Below are positions 40,058-48,176 of a stretch of 50,553 nucleotides of DNA, one piece after another. This stretch comes from Rhodospirillales bacterium (lineage in GTDB: Bacteria > Pseudomonadota > Alphaproteobacteria > Acetobacterales > Acetobacteraceae): assembly GCA_947460455.1 (NCBI GenBank), contig CANHKG010000007.1, forward strand, positions 1 through 50,553. Reading direction: 5' to 3'. The notes beneath the pieces were generated by a model. The model saw nothing but the letters and a program-made list of their open reading frames with translations, was not told the DNA's origin and searched no databases. The position numbers and the translations under genes were made by a program. Positions within the stretch are counted from its first letter, which is position 1. Every line of letters starts with the position of its first letter.

Positions 40058-41719
40058 ATGGACGCCATGCCCGACCATCCCATTCCCGATGCCCGCGGCA
40101 TCAACCTCCATTGCGCCGACCCCGACGCTGCGGCGCTGCACGCCCTCTACCTGCCGCCCGATCTCGCCACCCATCTCGCCCCGCACTTCACCCGCCTCGG
40201 CGCCCTGGCCGGAGGCACGCTGGATGAGCTGGCCGCCACGGCAGACCGCAACCCACCCACCCTCAGCGTCCGCCGCCGCACCGGCCAGGACGCGAACGAC
40301 ATCCAGAAGCACCCGGACTACGTGGCCATGGAGCGCCTGGCCTACAGCGAGTTCGGCCTCGCCGCCCTCTCCCATCGCGGCGGCGTGCTCGGCTGGCCCG
40401 CGCCCATGCCGCCGGCGGCGAAATACGCCCTCACCTACCTCTTCGTGCAGGCCGAGTTCGGCCTCTGCTGCCCCGTCTCCATGACCGACAGCCTCACCCG
40501 CACCCTGCGCAAATTCGGCGCGCCGGAACTGGTCGAACGCTATTTCGCCCGCCTCACCAGCCTGGATTTCGACACGCTGGCCCAGGGCGCGATGTTCATG
40601 ACCGAACAGGGCGCCGGCTCCGATGTCGCCGCCACCGCCACCCGCGCCGAACCCAGCAACGAAGCCACCTGGCGCCTGTGGGGCGACAAATGGTTCTGCT
40701 CCAACCCGGATGCGGACCTTGCCATGGTGTTGGCCCGCAGCGAGGACAAGCAAGGCCTCGCCGGCATCAGCCTCTTCCTGCTCCCGAAAACCCGCCAGGA
40801 CGGCACGCCCAACGCCTACCGGATCCTCCGCCTGAAGGACAAGCTCGGCACCCGCTCCATGGCCTCCGGCGAAATCCGCCTGGAAGGCGCCGAGGCCTAC
40901 CTGGTCGGCGAACGCGGCCGCGGCTTCAAGCAGATGGCGGACATGATCAACAACTCCCGCCTCTCCAACGGCATGCGCGCCGCCGGCCTCATGCGCCGCG
41001 CCACCACGGAGGCGCTGCACATCGCCCGCCACCGCCGCGCCTTCGGCCGCGCCCTGATCGAACTGCCCCTGATGCGCCGCCAGCTCGCCAAGCTCCTCGT
41101 CCCCACGGAACAGGCGCGCAGCATGATGTTCACCACCGCCGACGCCCTGGCCCGCGCCGACCAGGGCGACCCCACCGCCGCGAAACTCGCCCGCATCCTC
41201 ACGCCCCTGATCAAGTTCCGCGCCTGCCGCGATGCCCGCCGCGTCACCGGTGACGCCATGGAGGTCCGCGGCGGCTGCGGCTACATCGAGGAATGGCCGG
41301 ACGCCCGCCTGCTGCGAGACAGCCACCTCGGCTCCATCTGGGAAGGCACCAGCAACATCGTCGCGCTGGATGTGATGCGGGCCATCACCCGCGAAGGCTC
41401 ATTGCCCCCGCTCGTCGCCCACCTGCAGGCCCGCACCACCGACCCCGCTTTGCTGGCCGCGCTGCACCGCGCCGCCGCCTTCGCCGAACACGTGGCGGGG
41501 CAGGGCGCCGAACCCCTCGCCCGCCAGGCCGCCTCCGGCCTCTACCACGCCACCACCGCCATCACCCTCGCCTGGGAAGCGGAACAGGCTGGGCTTCCTC
41601 ACCGCCGCGCCTTGGCGAACCTGGTGCTCCTGCATCGCCTCACCCCGCGCGATCCGCTGGCAGCGCCGAATGATGCGGTGTTGATCGATGACGTGCTCAA
41701 GAAAGCGGTTCTTTTTTGA
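40058..41719 (+). CDS. AidB-like acyl-CoA dehydrogenase
   Basis: This 553-residue protein has the length and order of the AidB subfamily. FMTEQGAGSDVAATATRAE near 178-196, WRLWGDKWFCSNPDADLAMVLAR near 205-227, LKDKLGTRSMASGEIRLEGAEAYLVG near 263-288, MRRQLAKLLVPTEQARSM, FRACRDARRVTGDAMEVRGGCGYIEEW near 388-414 and LGSIWEGTSNIVALDVMRA, with the E-G-T catalytic glutamate retained. AidB of E. coli is linked to the alkylation response; catalytic substrates of the wider group are unclear. The last residues A-V-L-F and the TGA stop are encoded by a composite repeat, so the original C-terminus has probably been replaced. Confidence 0.88.
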   Translation: MDAMPDHPIPDARGINLHCADPDAAALHALYLPPDLATHLAPHFTRLGALAGGTLDELAATADRNPPTLSVRRRTGQDANDIQKHPDYVAMERLAYSEFGLAALSHRGGVLGWPAPMPPAAKYALTYLFVQAEFGLCCPVSMTDSLTRTLRKFGAPELVERYFARLTSLDFDTLAQGAMFMTEQGAGSDVAATATRAEPSNEATWRLWGDKWFCSNPDADLAMVLARSEDKQGLAGISLFLLPKTRQDGTPNAYRILRLKDKLGTRSMASGEIRLEGAEAYLVGERGRGFKQMADMINNSRLSNGMRAAGLMRRATTEALHIARHRRAFGRALIELPLMRRQLAKLLVPTEQARSMMFTTADALARADQGDPTAAKLARILTPLIKFRACRDARRVTGDAMEVRGGCGYIEEWPDARLLRDSHLGSIWEGTSNIVALDVMRAITREGSLPPLVAHLQARTTDPALLAALHRAAAFAEHVAGQGAEPLARQAASGLYHATTAITLAWEAEQAGLPHRRALANLVLLHRLTPRDPLAAPNDAVLIDDVLKKAVLF

Positions 41720-41823
41720 AAAAAAGAACCAAAAAACTTTTGTTCGTTTGGTGCGGAGGGGGCGGATTTCCTGACGTAAATGCATGAAAAATTGCTTCTT
41801 TTTCTTAAGAAAAAGAAGAGTCC
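41704..41823. repeat. Composite palindromic repeat, copy 6 (complete)
   Basis: Left A/T hairpin (41707-41730, GGTTCTTTTTT with AAAAAAAGAACC), linker AAAAAACTTTTGTTCGTTTG, spacer, inverted linker, and a right hairpin that is a perfect 24-nt palindrome (CTTCTTTTTCTT 41795-41806 with AAGAAAAAGAAG 41807-41818). It overlaps the end of the AidB-like gene and reaches the stop of the convergent ornithine cyclodeaminase gene. Confidence 0.88.
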
Positions 41824-42798
41824 TTACTTCATCTCCACCACGGTGCCCACCCCCGCAGCCTCCGCCTTCGCCAGGATAGCATGCGCCGCAGCCAGATCCT
41901 GCGCCGAGATGCCCAGCGAACGATATACCGTGATCTCCGCCGCGCTCCGCCGCCCCGCCTTCGTCCCGCCGATGATCTCGCCAATCTCCGGAATGTCGTG
42001 CCCGTCCCCGATCAGCCCGGCCTTGCGCGCCGCGATCACCTCGGCCGCCTGCGGCTCCAGCGAAAGGCGGTAGTCGGTCACGAAGCGCGTGCCGGCCACG
42101 ATATCCGGCGTCATCTCCTGCATGAATGCCACGCTGGCCCCCACCGCGTTCACGTGCTGGCCGGGGGAAAGCATCGCCAGCGACAGGAACGGCTCCTTCG
42201 CCGGCGTCGCCGTCACGATGATATCGGCACCCTCCACCGCCGCCTCGGCCGTGGCGGCAATCTCAACATCGTTCTCCCGCCCGAACGCTTCCAGCTTGGC
42301 GCGGTCCCGCCCCCAGGCAACAATGCGCTCGATCGGATGCACCGCCCGCATCGCCGCGATATGGCTGTGCCCCTGCTCACCCAGCCCCAATATCGCCAGC
42401 ACCTTCGAATCCTGGCGCGCCAGCACGCGCGAACCCACCGCGGTGGAAGCCGCCGTGCGGATCGCCGTCAGCACCGCGGCATCCATGCACAGCACCGGCA
42501 GCCCGGTTTCGCCATCGAACAGCAGGAACAGCCCGGAATGGCTGGACCGCCCGAACTTCGGGTTATCGGGAAAAAGGCTCAGCACCTTCACCCCATGCCC
42601 CGCCGGCGTGCCCAGATGCCCGCCCATGATGCCCATGTGGTTGGCACTGCCTTCGGGCGACGGGGGCAGCTTCACCATCGACCGCAGCGGCATCTCCACG
42701 TTCCCCGCCGAAACCTCCACCATCGCCGCCGCGACCGGCTCGATCAGGTCGGCCACGCCGACCAGCTGCGCCACCTGCGCGCCTGAGAGAATCCGCAT
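41824..42798 (-). CDS. Ornithine cyclodeaminase/mu-crystallin family protein
   Basis: This 324-residue NAD-binding protein belongs to the OCD/alanine dehydrogenase (archaeal-type) family. It shows GHGVKVLSLFPDNPKFGRSSHSGLFLLFDGETGLP near 68-102, the lysine and arginine substrate ligands in G-V-K-V and TAIRTAASTAVGSRVLAR near 110-127, and the Rossmann stretch VLAILGLGEQGHSHIAAM near 133-150. True ornithine cyclodeaminases and other imine reductases share this pattern; the substrate is open. It overlaps the PPK2 gene by one base and is last in a four-gene operon. Confidence 0.88.
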   Translation of the reverse strand: MRILSGAQVAQLVGVADLIEPVAAAMVEVSAGNVEMPLRSMVKLPPSPEGSANHMGIMGGHLGTPAGHGVKVLSLFPDNPKFGRSSHSGLFLLFDGETGLPVLCMDAAVLTAIRTAASTAVGSRVLARQDSKVLAILGLGEQGHSHIAAMRAVHPIERIVAWGRDRAKLEAFGRENDVEIAATAEAAVEGADIIVTATPAKEPFLSLAMLSPGQHVNAVGASVAFMQEMTPDIVAGTRFVTDYRLSLEPQAAEVIAARKAGLIGDGHDIPEIGEIIGGTKAGRRSAAEITVYRSLGISAQDLAAAHAILAKAEAAGVGTVVEMK

Positions 42799-43691
42799 CA
42801 GTCCTGCTCCAACTCCAACCGCCGCCGTGCCTCGATCATCCGCGCCGAATCCTCGGGCGAAACGCGCGGCGGCTCCAGGTCCAGCCGCTCCAGCGCATCG
42901 ATCATCGCCGAAACCACCACCAGCCGCGCGAACCACTTGCTGTTGGCAGGAACCACGAACCACGGCGCGTCCTCTGTCGCGGTGGCCGCAATCGCCGCCT
43001 CATAGGCATCCATGTAGGCATCCCAATGCCCACGCTCCGTCACGTCCTCGGGCCGGAACTTCCAGTGCTTGGCCGGCTTGTCGATGCGGTCCAGGAAGCG
43101 CTTCTTCTGTTCCGCGCGCGAGATGTTCAGGAAGAACTTCAGCACCACCGTGCCCTGCCGCGCCAGGTAGCCTTCCCAGCCCGCGATGTCGCGCAGCCGG
43201 TCGCGCCACACATGCTTGCCGCGCAGTGCATCCGGCAGGTTCTGCCGCTCCAGCAGCTCCGGGTGCACGCGGGTGATCAGCACTTCCTCGTAGTGGCTGC
43301 GGTTGAAGATGCCGATATGCCCGCGCTTCGGCAGCTCGCGCTGCACCCGCCACAGGAAATCATGCGCCAGCTCGTCCGAACTCGGCGCCTTGAAGGAATG
43401 CACCTGCACGCCCTGTGGGTTCACGCCAGACATCACGTGCTTGATCGTGCCATCCTTGCCCGCCGCATCCATCGCCTGGAACACGCACAGCAAAGACCAT
43501 CTGGCATCGGCGTAGAGCAGCGTCTGCAACTCCGCCAGCCGCGCCACGGCGGCTTCCAGCAGCGCCTCCCCCTCCGCCTCCCGCACCACCTTGGGCGCGG
43601 TATCGTCGGGGTCATGGTCGCGCAGGCGGAAACCGCGGCCCTCCGTCAGCCGCGTGCGTTCCAGCAGCTTCTTGATCTGCTTGCCGTTCAT
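42798..43691 (-). CDS. ppk2: Polyphosphate kinase 2 family protein
   Basis: This 297-residue P-loop kinase transfers phosphate between polyphosphate and nucleotides. Walker A is in FQAMDAAGKDG (71-81), followed by GTIKHVMSGVNPQGVQVHSFKAP, Walker B-like IFNRSHYEEVLITRVHPE near 123-140, and the lid with K-K-R-F-x-x-R-I-D near 199-207. The H-V-M-S-G-V-N-P-Q-G pattern is closest to PPK2 class III/related enzymes that act on AMP or ADP. It overlaps both neighbours by a few bases (MFS upstream, ornithine cyclodeaminase downstream). Confidence 0.9.
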   Translation of the reverse strand: MNGKQIKKLLERTRLTEGRGFRLRDHDPDDTAPKVVREAEGEALLEAAVARLAELQTLLYADARWSLLCVFQAMDAAGKDGTIKHVMSGVNPQGVQVHSFKAPSSDELAHDFLWRVQRELPKRGHIGIFNRSHYEEVLITRVHPELLERQNLPDALRGKHVWRDRLRDIAGWEGYLARQGTVVLKFFLNISRAEQKKRFLDRIDKPAKHWKFRPEDVTERGHWDAYMDAYEAAIAATATEDAPWFVVPANSKWFARLVVVSAMIDALERLDLEPPRVSPEDSARMIEARRRLELEQD

Positions 43692-44908
43692 GCCGTGCCC
43701 TTCCGCTTCAGGTGCCGCCACGCCCATAGCAACGCCACCACCTGCATCGCCATCGACAGCAGCATGGCCCAGAAATACCCCGCCGGGTCCCACCCGCCCG
43801 AGGCCGTGCGCGGCCACAAATCCAGGATCCAGCCGATCAAGGATTGCATCAGGAACGCGCCGCCCAGCACCACCGTGTTGATCACGGTGGAAACCCGGCC
43901 CATCTGCTCCACCGGGAAGAACTGCGCGATCACGGCATAGCCCGGCGGCCCCGCCGCGGCGATCAGCGCCAGCAGCGCCCACAGCACCGTCACCGTCACG
44001 AAATCCCGCGGCCCGAACACGAAGCCCAGCTGGATCAGCAGCATCAGCACCGCGGCGGCCGCCGGCACCAGCATCGGCGGATAGCCGCGCTTCTGCACCC
44101 GGCTGGTCAGCTGCCCCATCACAAGCCCGCCGGTCATCATGCCGATGGCGTAGCAGAACAACGTCGCCGCCCGCGCGTGCCCGTCCAGCCCCGCCACGTC
44201 GCGCAGCCAGGGGCCGGCCCACAGCCCGTGATAGGTGAAGGTGAAGATGGACATCAGCGCGATCAGCGGCGTCAGCTTCCAGAAGATCCCGCTGGTGCCG
44301 ATCGCCACCACCACGCCCCATTCCGCCCGCCAACCCCGGCTCGGCTGGCCCGGCTTGTCCTCCACCGAGGTGAAGATCCACAGCGAGACCGCCAGCGTGA
44401 TTGCCACCAGGATCCAGAACGCCCCACGCCAGCCGATATGCGGCAGCAATGCCTCCACCGGCGCGGTGGCCAGCAGGCTGCCCGATGCCGCGATGAACAT
44501 GGCAATGCCCGTCACCCCGGCCACCTCGGCGCGGGCGAAGAACTGGCTGTTCGCCTTCAGCACCGCCATCAGCCCGCCGGCGATGCCCACCCCGATCATG
44601 GCGCGCGCCACCATGAACCCGCCGATCCCGTCAGACACCGCGAACAGCGCGCACCCCGCCGCCGCCAGCAGCCCCATCCAGGTCTGCACCCGGCGCGGGC
44701 CGTACACATCCAGCAGCACGCCCATCGGCAACTGCCACAGGCAGTAGGCGAGGAACAGCACGGAGGCGAGCAGGCCAAGCTGGCTGGCGGTGAGCCCATA
44801 CTCCACCGCCAGCACCGGCCCGATCACCGCCATCACGCCACGGGCGGCCTGGTTGACCCAGTTCAACCCCGCCAGCGGCAGGGTCACGCGAACGAAGGTT
44901 TCGCGCAC
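43688..44908 (-). CDS. MFS transporter
   Basis: This is a 406-residue major-facilitator permease with about 12 hydrophobic spans. The loop 2-3 motif appears as MGVLLDVYGPRRVQ near 62-75, RAMIGVGIAGGLMAVLKANSQFF near 102-124, WRGAFWILVAITL near 162-174, and a central polar loop (EDKPGQPSRGWRAE) separates the two halves. The start is GTG at 44908, directly abutting the TAG stop of the upstream SDR gene, which suggests translational reinitiation. The stop overlaps the PPK2 start (ATGA). The substrate is unknown. Confidence 0.88.
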   Translation of the reverse strand: MRETFVRVTLPLAGLNWVNQAARGVMAVIGPVLAVEYGLTASQLGLLASVLFLAYCLWQLPMGVLLDVYGPRRVQTWMGLLAAAGCALFAVSDGIGGFMVARAMIGVGIAGGLMAVLKANSQFFARAEVAGVTGIAMFIAASGSLLATAPVEALLPHIGWRGAFWILVAITLAVSLWIFTSVEDKPGQPSRGWRAEWGVVVAIGTSGIFWKLTPLIALMSIFTFTYHGLWAGPWLRDVAGLDGHARAATLFCYAIGMMTGGLVMGQLTSRVQKRGYPPMLVPAAAAVLMLLIQLGFVFGPRDFVTVTVLWALLALIAAAGPPGYAVIAQFFPVEQMGRVSTVINTVVLGGAFLMQSLIGWILDLWPRTASGGWDPAGYFWAMLLSMAMQVVALLWAWRHLKRKGTA

Positions 44909-45661
44909 CTAGGTGGTGCGTTTCACAGCGAGAGCCGCGGGCGCCTGGCAGGTCGGCATCATCTCGATGCGGTTGATGTTCACGTGCGCCGGCAGGTTCA
45001 CAACCCACGAAACAGCCTCGGCAACGTCGTCCGGCGTCAGCGGCGTCGTGCCCTGGTACACCGCAGCGGCGCGGGCCGGATCGCCAAAGCGCACCGTGCT
45101 GAACTCGCTGCCGCCAACCAGGCCCGGCTCGATATCCGTCACCCGCACCCCGGTGCCCACCAGATCCGCCTTCAGGTTCAGGCTGAACTGGGTCACGAAG
45201 GCCTTGCTGGCGCCATACACATGCCCGCCGGGATACGGATAGATGCCCGCGGTGCTGCCGAGGTTGATCACATGCCCGGTGTTGCGCGCCACCATCCCCG
45301 GCAGCAGCGCCCGCGTCATGTGCAGCACACCAGTCACGTTGGTGGCCACCATCGTATCCCAATCGGTCGGCTTGGCCTCCCAGGCCGGCGACAGGCCAAG
45401 CGCGAGGCCGGCATTGTTCACCAACACATCCACCTCCTGCCAGCCCGCCGGCAGCGAGCCGGGCAGGGCGGCGACGGCCGCGCTGTCGGTCACGTCCAGC
45501 GTGAAGGGCAGCAGGTTCGGCCCAAGCTCCTTGGCAAGTTCAGCCAGCCGATCGGCACGGCGCGCCGCGGCAATCACGCGGTGGCCCTGCTGCACCAGGC
45601 GGCGGGCGATGGCGGCGCCAAAACCGGCCGAGGCGCCGGTGACGAAAACGGTAAGCGGCAC
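44909..45661 (-). CDS. SDR family NADP-dependent 3-hydroxy acid dehydrogenase (YdfG-like)
   Basis: This is a 250-residue classical SDR. VFVTGASAGFGAAIARRLVQQGHRVIAAARRADRL at 5-39 gives an NADP-type motif (A-A-R-R). NNAGLALG is near 87-94, INLGSTAGIYPYPGG near 135-149, and YGASKAFVTQFSLNLK is the active-site helix near 152-167. The C-terminal HVNINRIEMMPTCQAPA closely resembles YdfG/serine dehydrogenase, which reduces malonic semialdehyde and oxidises 3-hydroxy acids such as serine. It is the first gene of the SDR-MFS-PPK2-OCD operon. Confidence 0.9.
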   Translation of the reverse strand: MPLTVFVTGASAGFGAAIARRLVQQGHRVIAAARRADRLAELAKELGPNLLPFTLDVTDSAAVAALPGSLPAGWQEVDVLVNNAGLALGLSPAWEAKPTDWDTMVATNVTGVLHMTRALLPGMVARNTGHVINLGSTAGIYPYPGGHVYGASKAFVTQFSLNLKADLVGTGVRVTDIEPGLVGGSEFSTVRFGDPARAAAVYQGTTPLTPDDVAEAVSWVVNLPAHVNINRIEMMPTCQAPAALAVKRTT

Positions 45662-45715
45662 GGGGGGAGTCCTCCAGGATGTCCCCGCGAGCCTAGACCG
45701 TTGGGCGCAGGGCGG

Positions 45716-46327
45716 CTACCGCTCGGCCAAGGCGAGCTTCAGCCCCAGCGCGGCAAAGGCGGCGGCGAAGCTGCGGCGCAGCCAGGCCATGACATTCGGG
45801 CGCGACACCACCCGGTCGCGCATCGCCGCGGCGAACAGGCCATAGACCGCGAACACGGCGAATGTCATCGCCATGAACACCGCCGACAACTCCAGCATCC
45901 TCGCCACCGCGCCGTCGGAATCGGCCGGCACGAACTGGGGCAGGAAGGCGAAGAAGAAGATCGACAGCTTGGGGTTGAGCACGTTCACCAGGATCGCCGA
46001 GACGATCGCCTCGCGGGCACCGCGCGGGGCCGAGGAGGTGTCCACCGCCAGCGGACCGTGCTCCTTGAGGGTCATCCACGCCATCCAGAGCAGGTAGGCG
46101 ACGCCGGCATACTTGATCGCGGCGAAGGCCAGCGCGCTGGCATGCAGCAGGGCGGCCAGCCCGGTGATGGCGGCCAGCATGTGCGGCACGATGCCGAGCG
46201 TGCAGCCGAAGGCCGCAACCAGGGCGGCGCGCCGCCCGGCGGTGAGGCCCGCGGCGAGGGTAACAAGAACGCCGGTGCCCGGCGATGCGACAACGATGAG
46301 CGAGGTGAGGAGGAATTCGAGGGTCAT
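45716..46327 (-). CDS. LysE family translocator
   Basis: This is a 203-residue exporter with about six membrane spans. VVASPGTGVLVTLAAGLTAGRRAALVAAFGCTLGIVPHML at 12-51 is the LysE/RhtB motif with T-P-G-P changed to S-P-G-T. AAIKYAGVAYLLWMAWMTLKE is near 68-88 and AILVNVLNPKLSIFFFAFLPQFV near 109-131. It is paralogous to the exporter at 38906-39535 but clearly diverged. It lies 55 bases upstream of the SDR-led operon on the same strand. Confidence 0.89.
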   Translation of the reverse strand: MTLEFLLTSLIVVASPGTGVLVTLAAGLTAGRRAALVAAFGCTLGIVPHMLAAITGLAALLHASALAFAAIKYAGVAYLLWMAWMTLKEHGPLAVDTSSAPRGAREAIVSAILVNVLNPKLSIFFFAFLPQFVPADSDGAVARMLELSAVFMAMTFAVFAVYGLFAAAMRDRVVSRPNVMAWLRRSFAAAFAALGLKLALAER

Positions 46328-46486
46328 GCAAACACTCCCACGTGCTGGTGGGTGTTATGGAGGCGCGAATCCCCGGCGCCGGCAAGGGCCGTTCGCAGGG
46401 GATGCTGTGCGGTAGAGCCGCTGGGTCAGCTTCCGCATCGGCGCCACGCTGTGCGCGGCGATCGCCTACCGCGCCAAGTATTTCCC

Positions 46487-48091
46487 CTAGCCCTTCTTCA
46501 CCCTTGCATCCCCCGCCTCGGCCACGAACACCCCCTTGTCCACCCGCGGCGCGCCGGATCGCGTCACGTAGTCCACCCCGCGGAACGTGGCGGTCAGGCG
46601 CTTCTCGGTCGCCTCATGCAGCGCGTAGCCGCGGCGGTTGTTGAAGAAGGCAATGTGCGGGTTGCGGCCGAACATCCGCTCCGTCGATCCCAGCACCTCG
46701 GAGCCGTCGCCGTTGGAGCTGATGGAGCTGGCAACGAACTCGCTGGCCACGGCAGGGCTGGTGGGGTCGTCGGCATTCAGATGCACCGTCCCGGCCCAGG
46801 CCTGATGCACATCCCCGGTCAGGATCGCGACGTTCCGCACCCGCGCGTCATGGATATGGCGCGTGAGGCGATCGCGCGCCTTCGGGTAGGCATCCCACTT
46901 GTCCATGGAGATGGCCAGTCGGTCGCTGCCGATATCCCGGCGCATGATCGGCACCTGCTGGGCCAGCACCTTCCAGGTGGCATCGCTGCGGGCGAGGCGC
47001 TCATGCAGCCAGGCCTCCTGCGCCGCGCCGAGCATGTGCTGTTCCGGCCGGTCCACCTCGGCGCAGGGCGCGCCGTTGATGTCGCCGCAGGGCTGGTCGT
47101 CGCGGTAGCTGCGCGTGTCCAGCACCGCGATCTCGCCCAGCCGCCCCCAGCGCAGCCCCCGCCACGCGGTGATCTCCGGCCCGCGCGGCAACTGCGCGCG
47201 GCGCACCGGCATCGCCTCGTACCAGGCCTGGAAGGCAATCGCCTTGCGCAGCGCGAAGATCTCCGGCGGCACCGCCACCGGGAAGCGGGCAGAGCCATCC
47301 TCCTCCGAATGGATCCCAGCCCAGTTGTTGTCCACCTCATGGTCGTCGAACGACATCAGGAAGGGATGGGCAGCGTGGGCGGCCTGCAAATCAGGGTCCG
47401 AGCGATACAGCGCATACCGGTTGCGGTAGTCGTCGATGGTATGGATCTCGTCGCTGTTGTGCTGCCGCACCGCCGGCGACCCGCCGGGCGCGTTGGCGCG
47501 GGCCCGGTACTCGTAGATGTAGTCGCCATAATGCGCGACGAAGTCGATCTGCGCCTCCTCCGCCACATGGCGCCAGGCGGTGAAGAACCCGTGCTCCCAA
47601 TGCTGGCACCCGGCGGAAACAAAGCGCATGGCCGCCGGCATGGCATCGGCGGCCGGGGCAGTCCGCGTGTGGCCGATCGGGCTCGCCTCCCGCCCGGCGC
47701 GGAAGCGGTAGTGATACGGGCGGCCCGGCTCCAGGCCCGCCACCTCCACATGCACGCTATGCCCAAGCTCGGGGCGGGCCAGCGCGGTGCCCTTCTGCAC
47801 GATCTGCCGCATCCCCGGGTCGGCCGCGATCTCCCACCCCACCTCCACCGCGGCACGCGGCATGCCGCCACCGGCGAGCGGTTCCGGGCAGAGCCGCGTC
47901 CAGAGCACCATCCCATCCGGCGTCGGGTCGCCAGAGGCCACGCCCATGGCGAAGGGGTAGGCGCGGAACACCGGCTGGGCGATCGCCTGGCGGATCGGCG
48001 GCGCAAGGGCCGCCATCGCCGCCATCGCGGTGGCACCACGCAGCAGGCCGCGCCGCGAGAGGTCGAGGATATGGCGGCGCGTGCTGTCCAT
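46487..48091 (-). CDS. PhoD-family alkaline phosphatase/phosphodiesterase (Tat-exported)
   Basis: This 534-residue metallophosphoesterase acts outside the cytoplasmic membrane. The twin-arginine signal has LSRRGLLRG followed by a hydrophobic stretch ending AIAQ. The PhoD N-terminal fibronectin-like domain includes FAMGVASGDPTPDGMVLWTRL, and the catalytic domain shows FVSAGCQHWEHGFF, AHYGDYIYEY, FDDHEVDNNW and ILTGDVHQAW, which carry the calcium/iron ligands. The product releases phosphate from phosphodiesters and teichoic- or phospholipid-derived material. An in-frame ATG at 48124 would lengthen the n-region by 11 residues. Confidence 0.92.
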   Translation of the reverse strand: MDSTRRHILDLSRRGLLRGATAMAAMAALAPPIRQAIAQPVFRAYPFAMGVASGDPTPDGMVLWTRLCPEPLAGGGMPRAAVEVGWEIAADPGMRQIVQKGTALARPELGHSVHVEVAGLEPGRPYHYRFRAGREASPIGHTRTAPAADAMPAAMRFVSAGCQHWEHGFFTAWRHVAEEAQIDFVAHYGDYIYEYRARANAPGGSPAVRQHNSDEIHTIDDYRNRYALYRSDPDLQAAHAAHPFLMSFDDHEVDNNWAGIHSEEDGSARFPVAVPPEIFALRKAIAFQAWYEAMPVRRAQLPRGPEITAWRGLRWGRLGEIAVLDTRSYRDDQPCGDINGAPCAEVDRPEQHMLGAAQEAWLHERLARSDATWKVLAQQVPIMRRDIGSDRLAISMDKWDAYPKARDRLTRHIHDARVRNVAILTGDVHQAWAGTVHLNADDPTSPAVASEFVASSISSNGDGSEVLGSTERMFGRNPHIAFFNNRRGYALHEATEKRLTATFRGVDYVTRSGAPRVDKGVFVAEAGDARVKKG

Positions 48092-48176
48092 GGCGAAATC
48101 CGGCGGTTGCAACCCCCGAATCATGCCACGGAAGATGCACCCGTGCGTGATCCTTTGGTGACGAAGGCCGCGGCCC

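Noticed and set aside
46426-46497. A short open stretch WVSFRIGATLCAAIAYRAKY before the PhoD stop
   Set aside because: Only about 24 codons between stops with no start codon and no family I can name; too short to call a gene or remnant.
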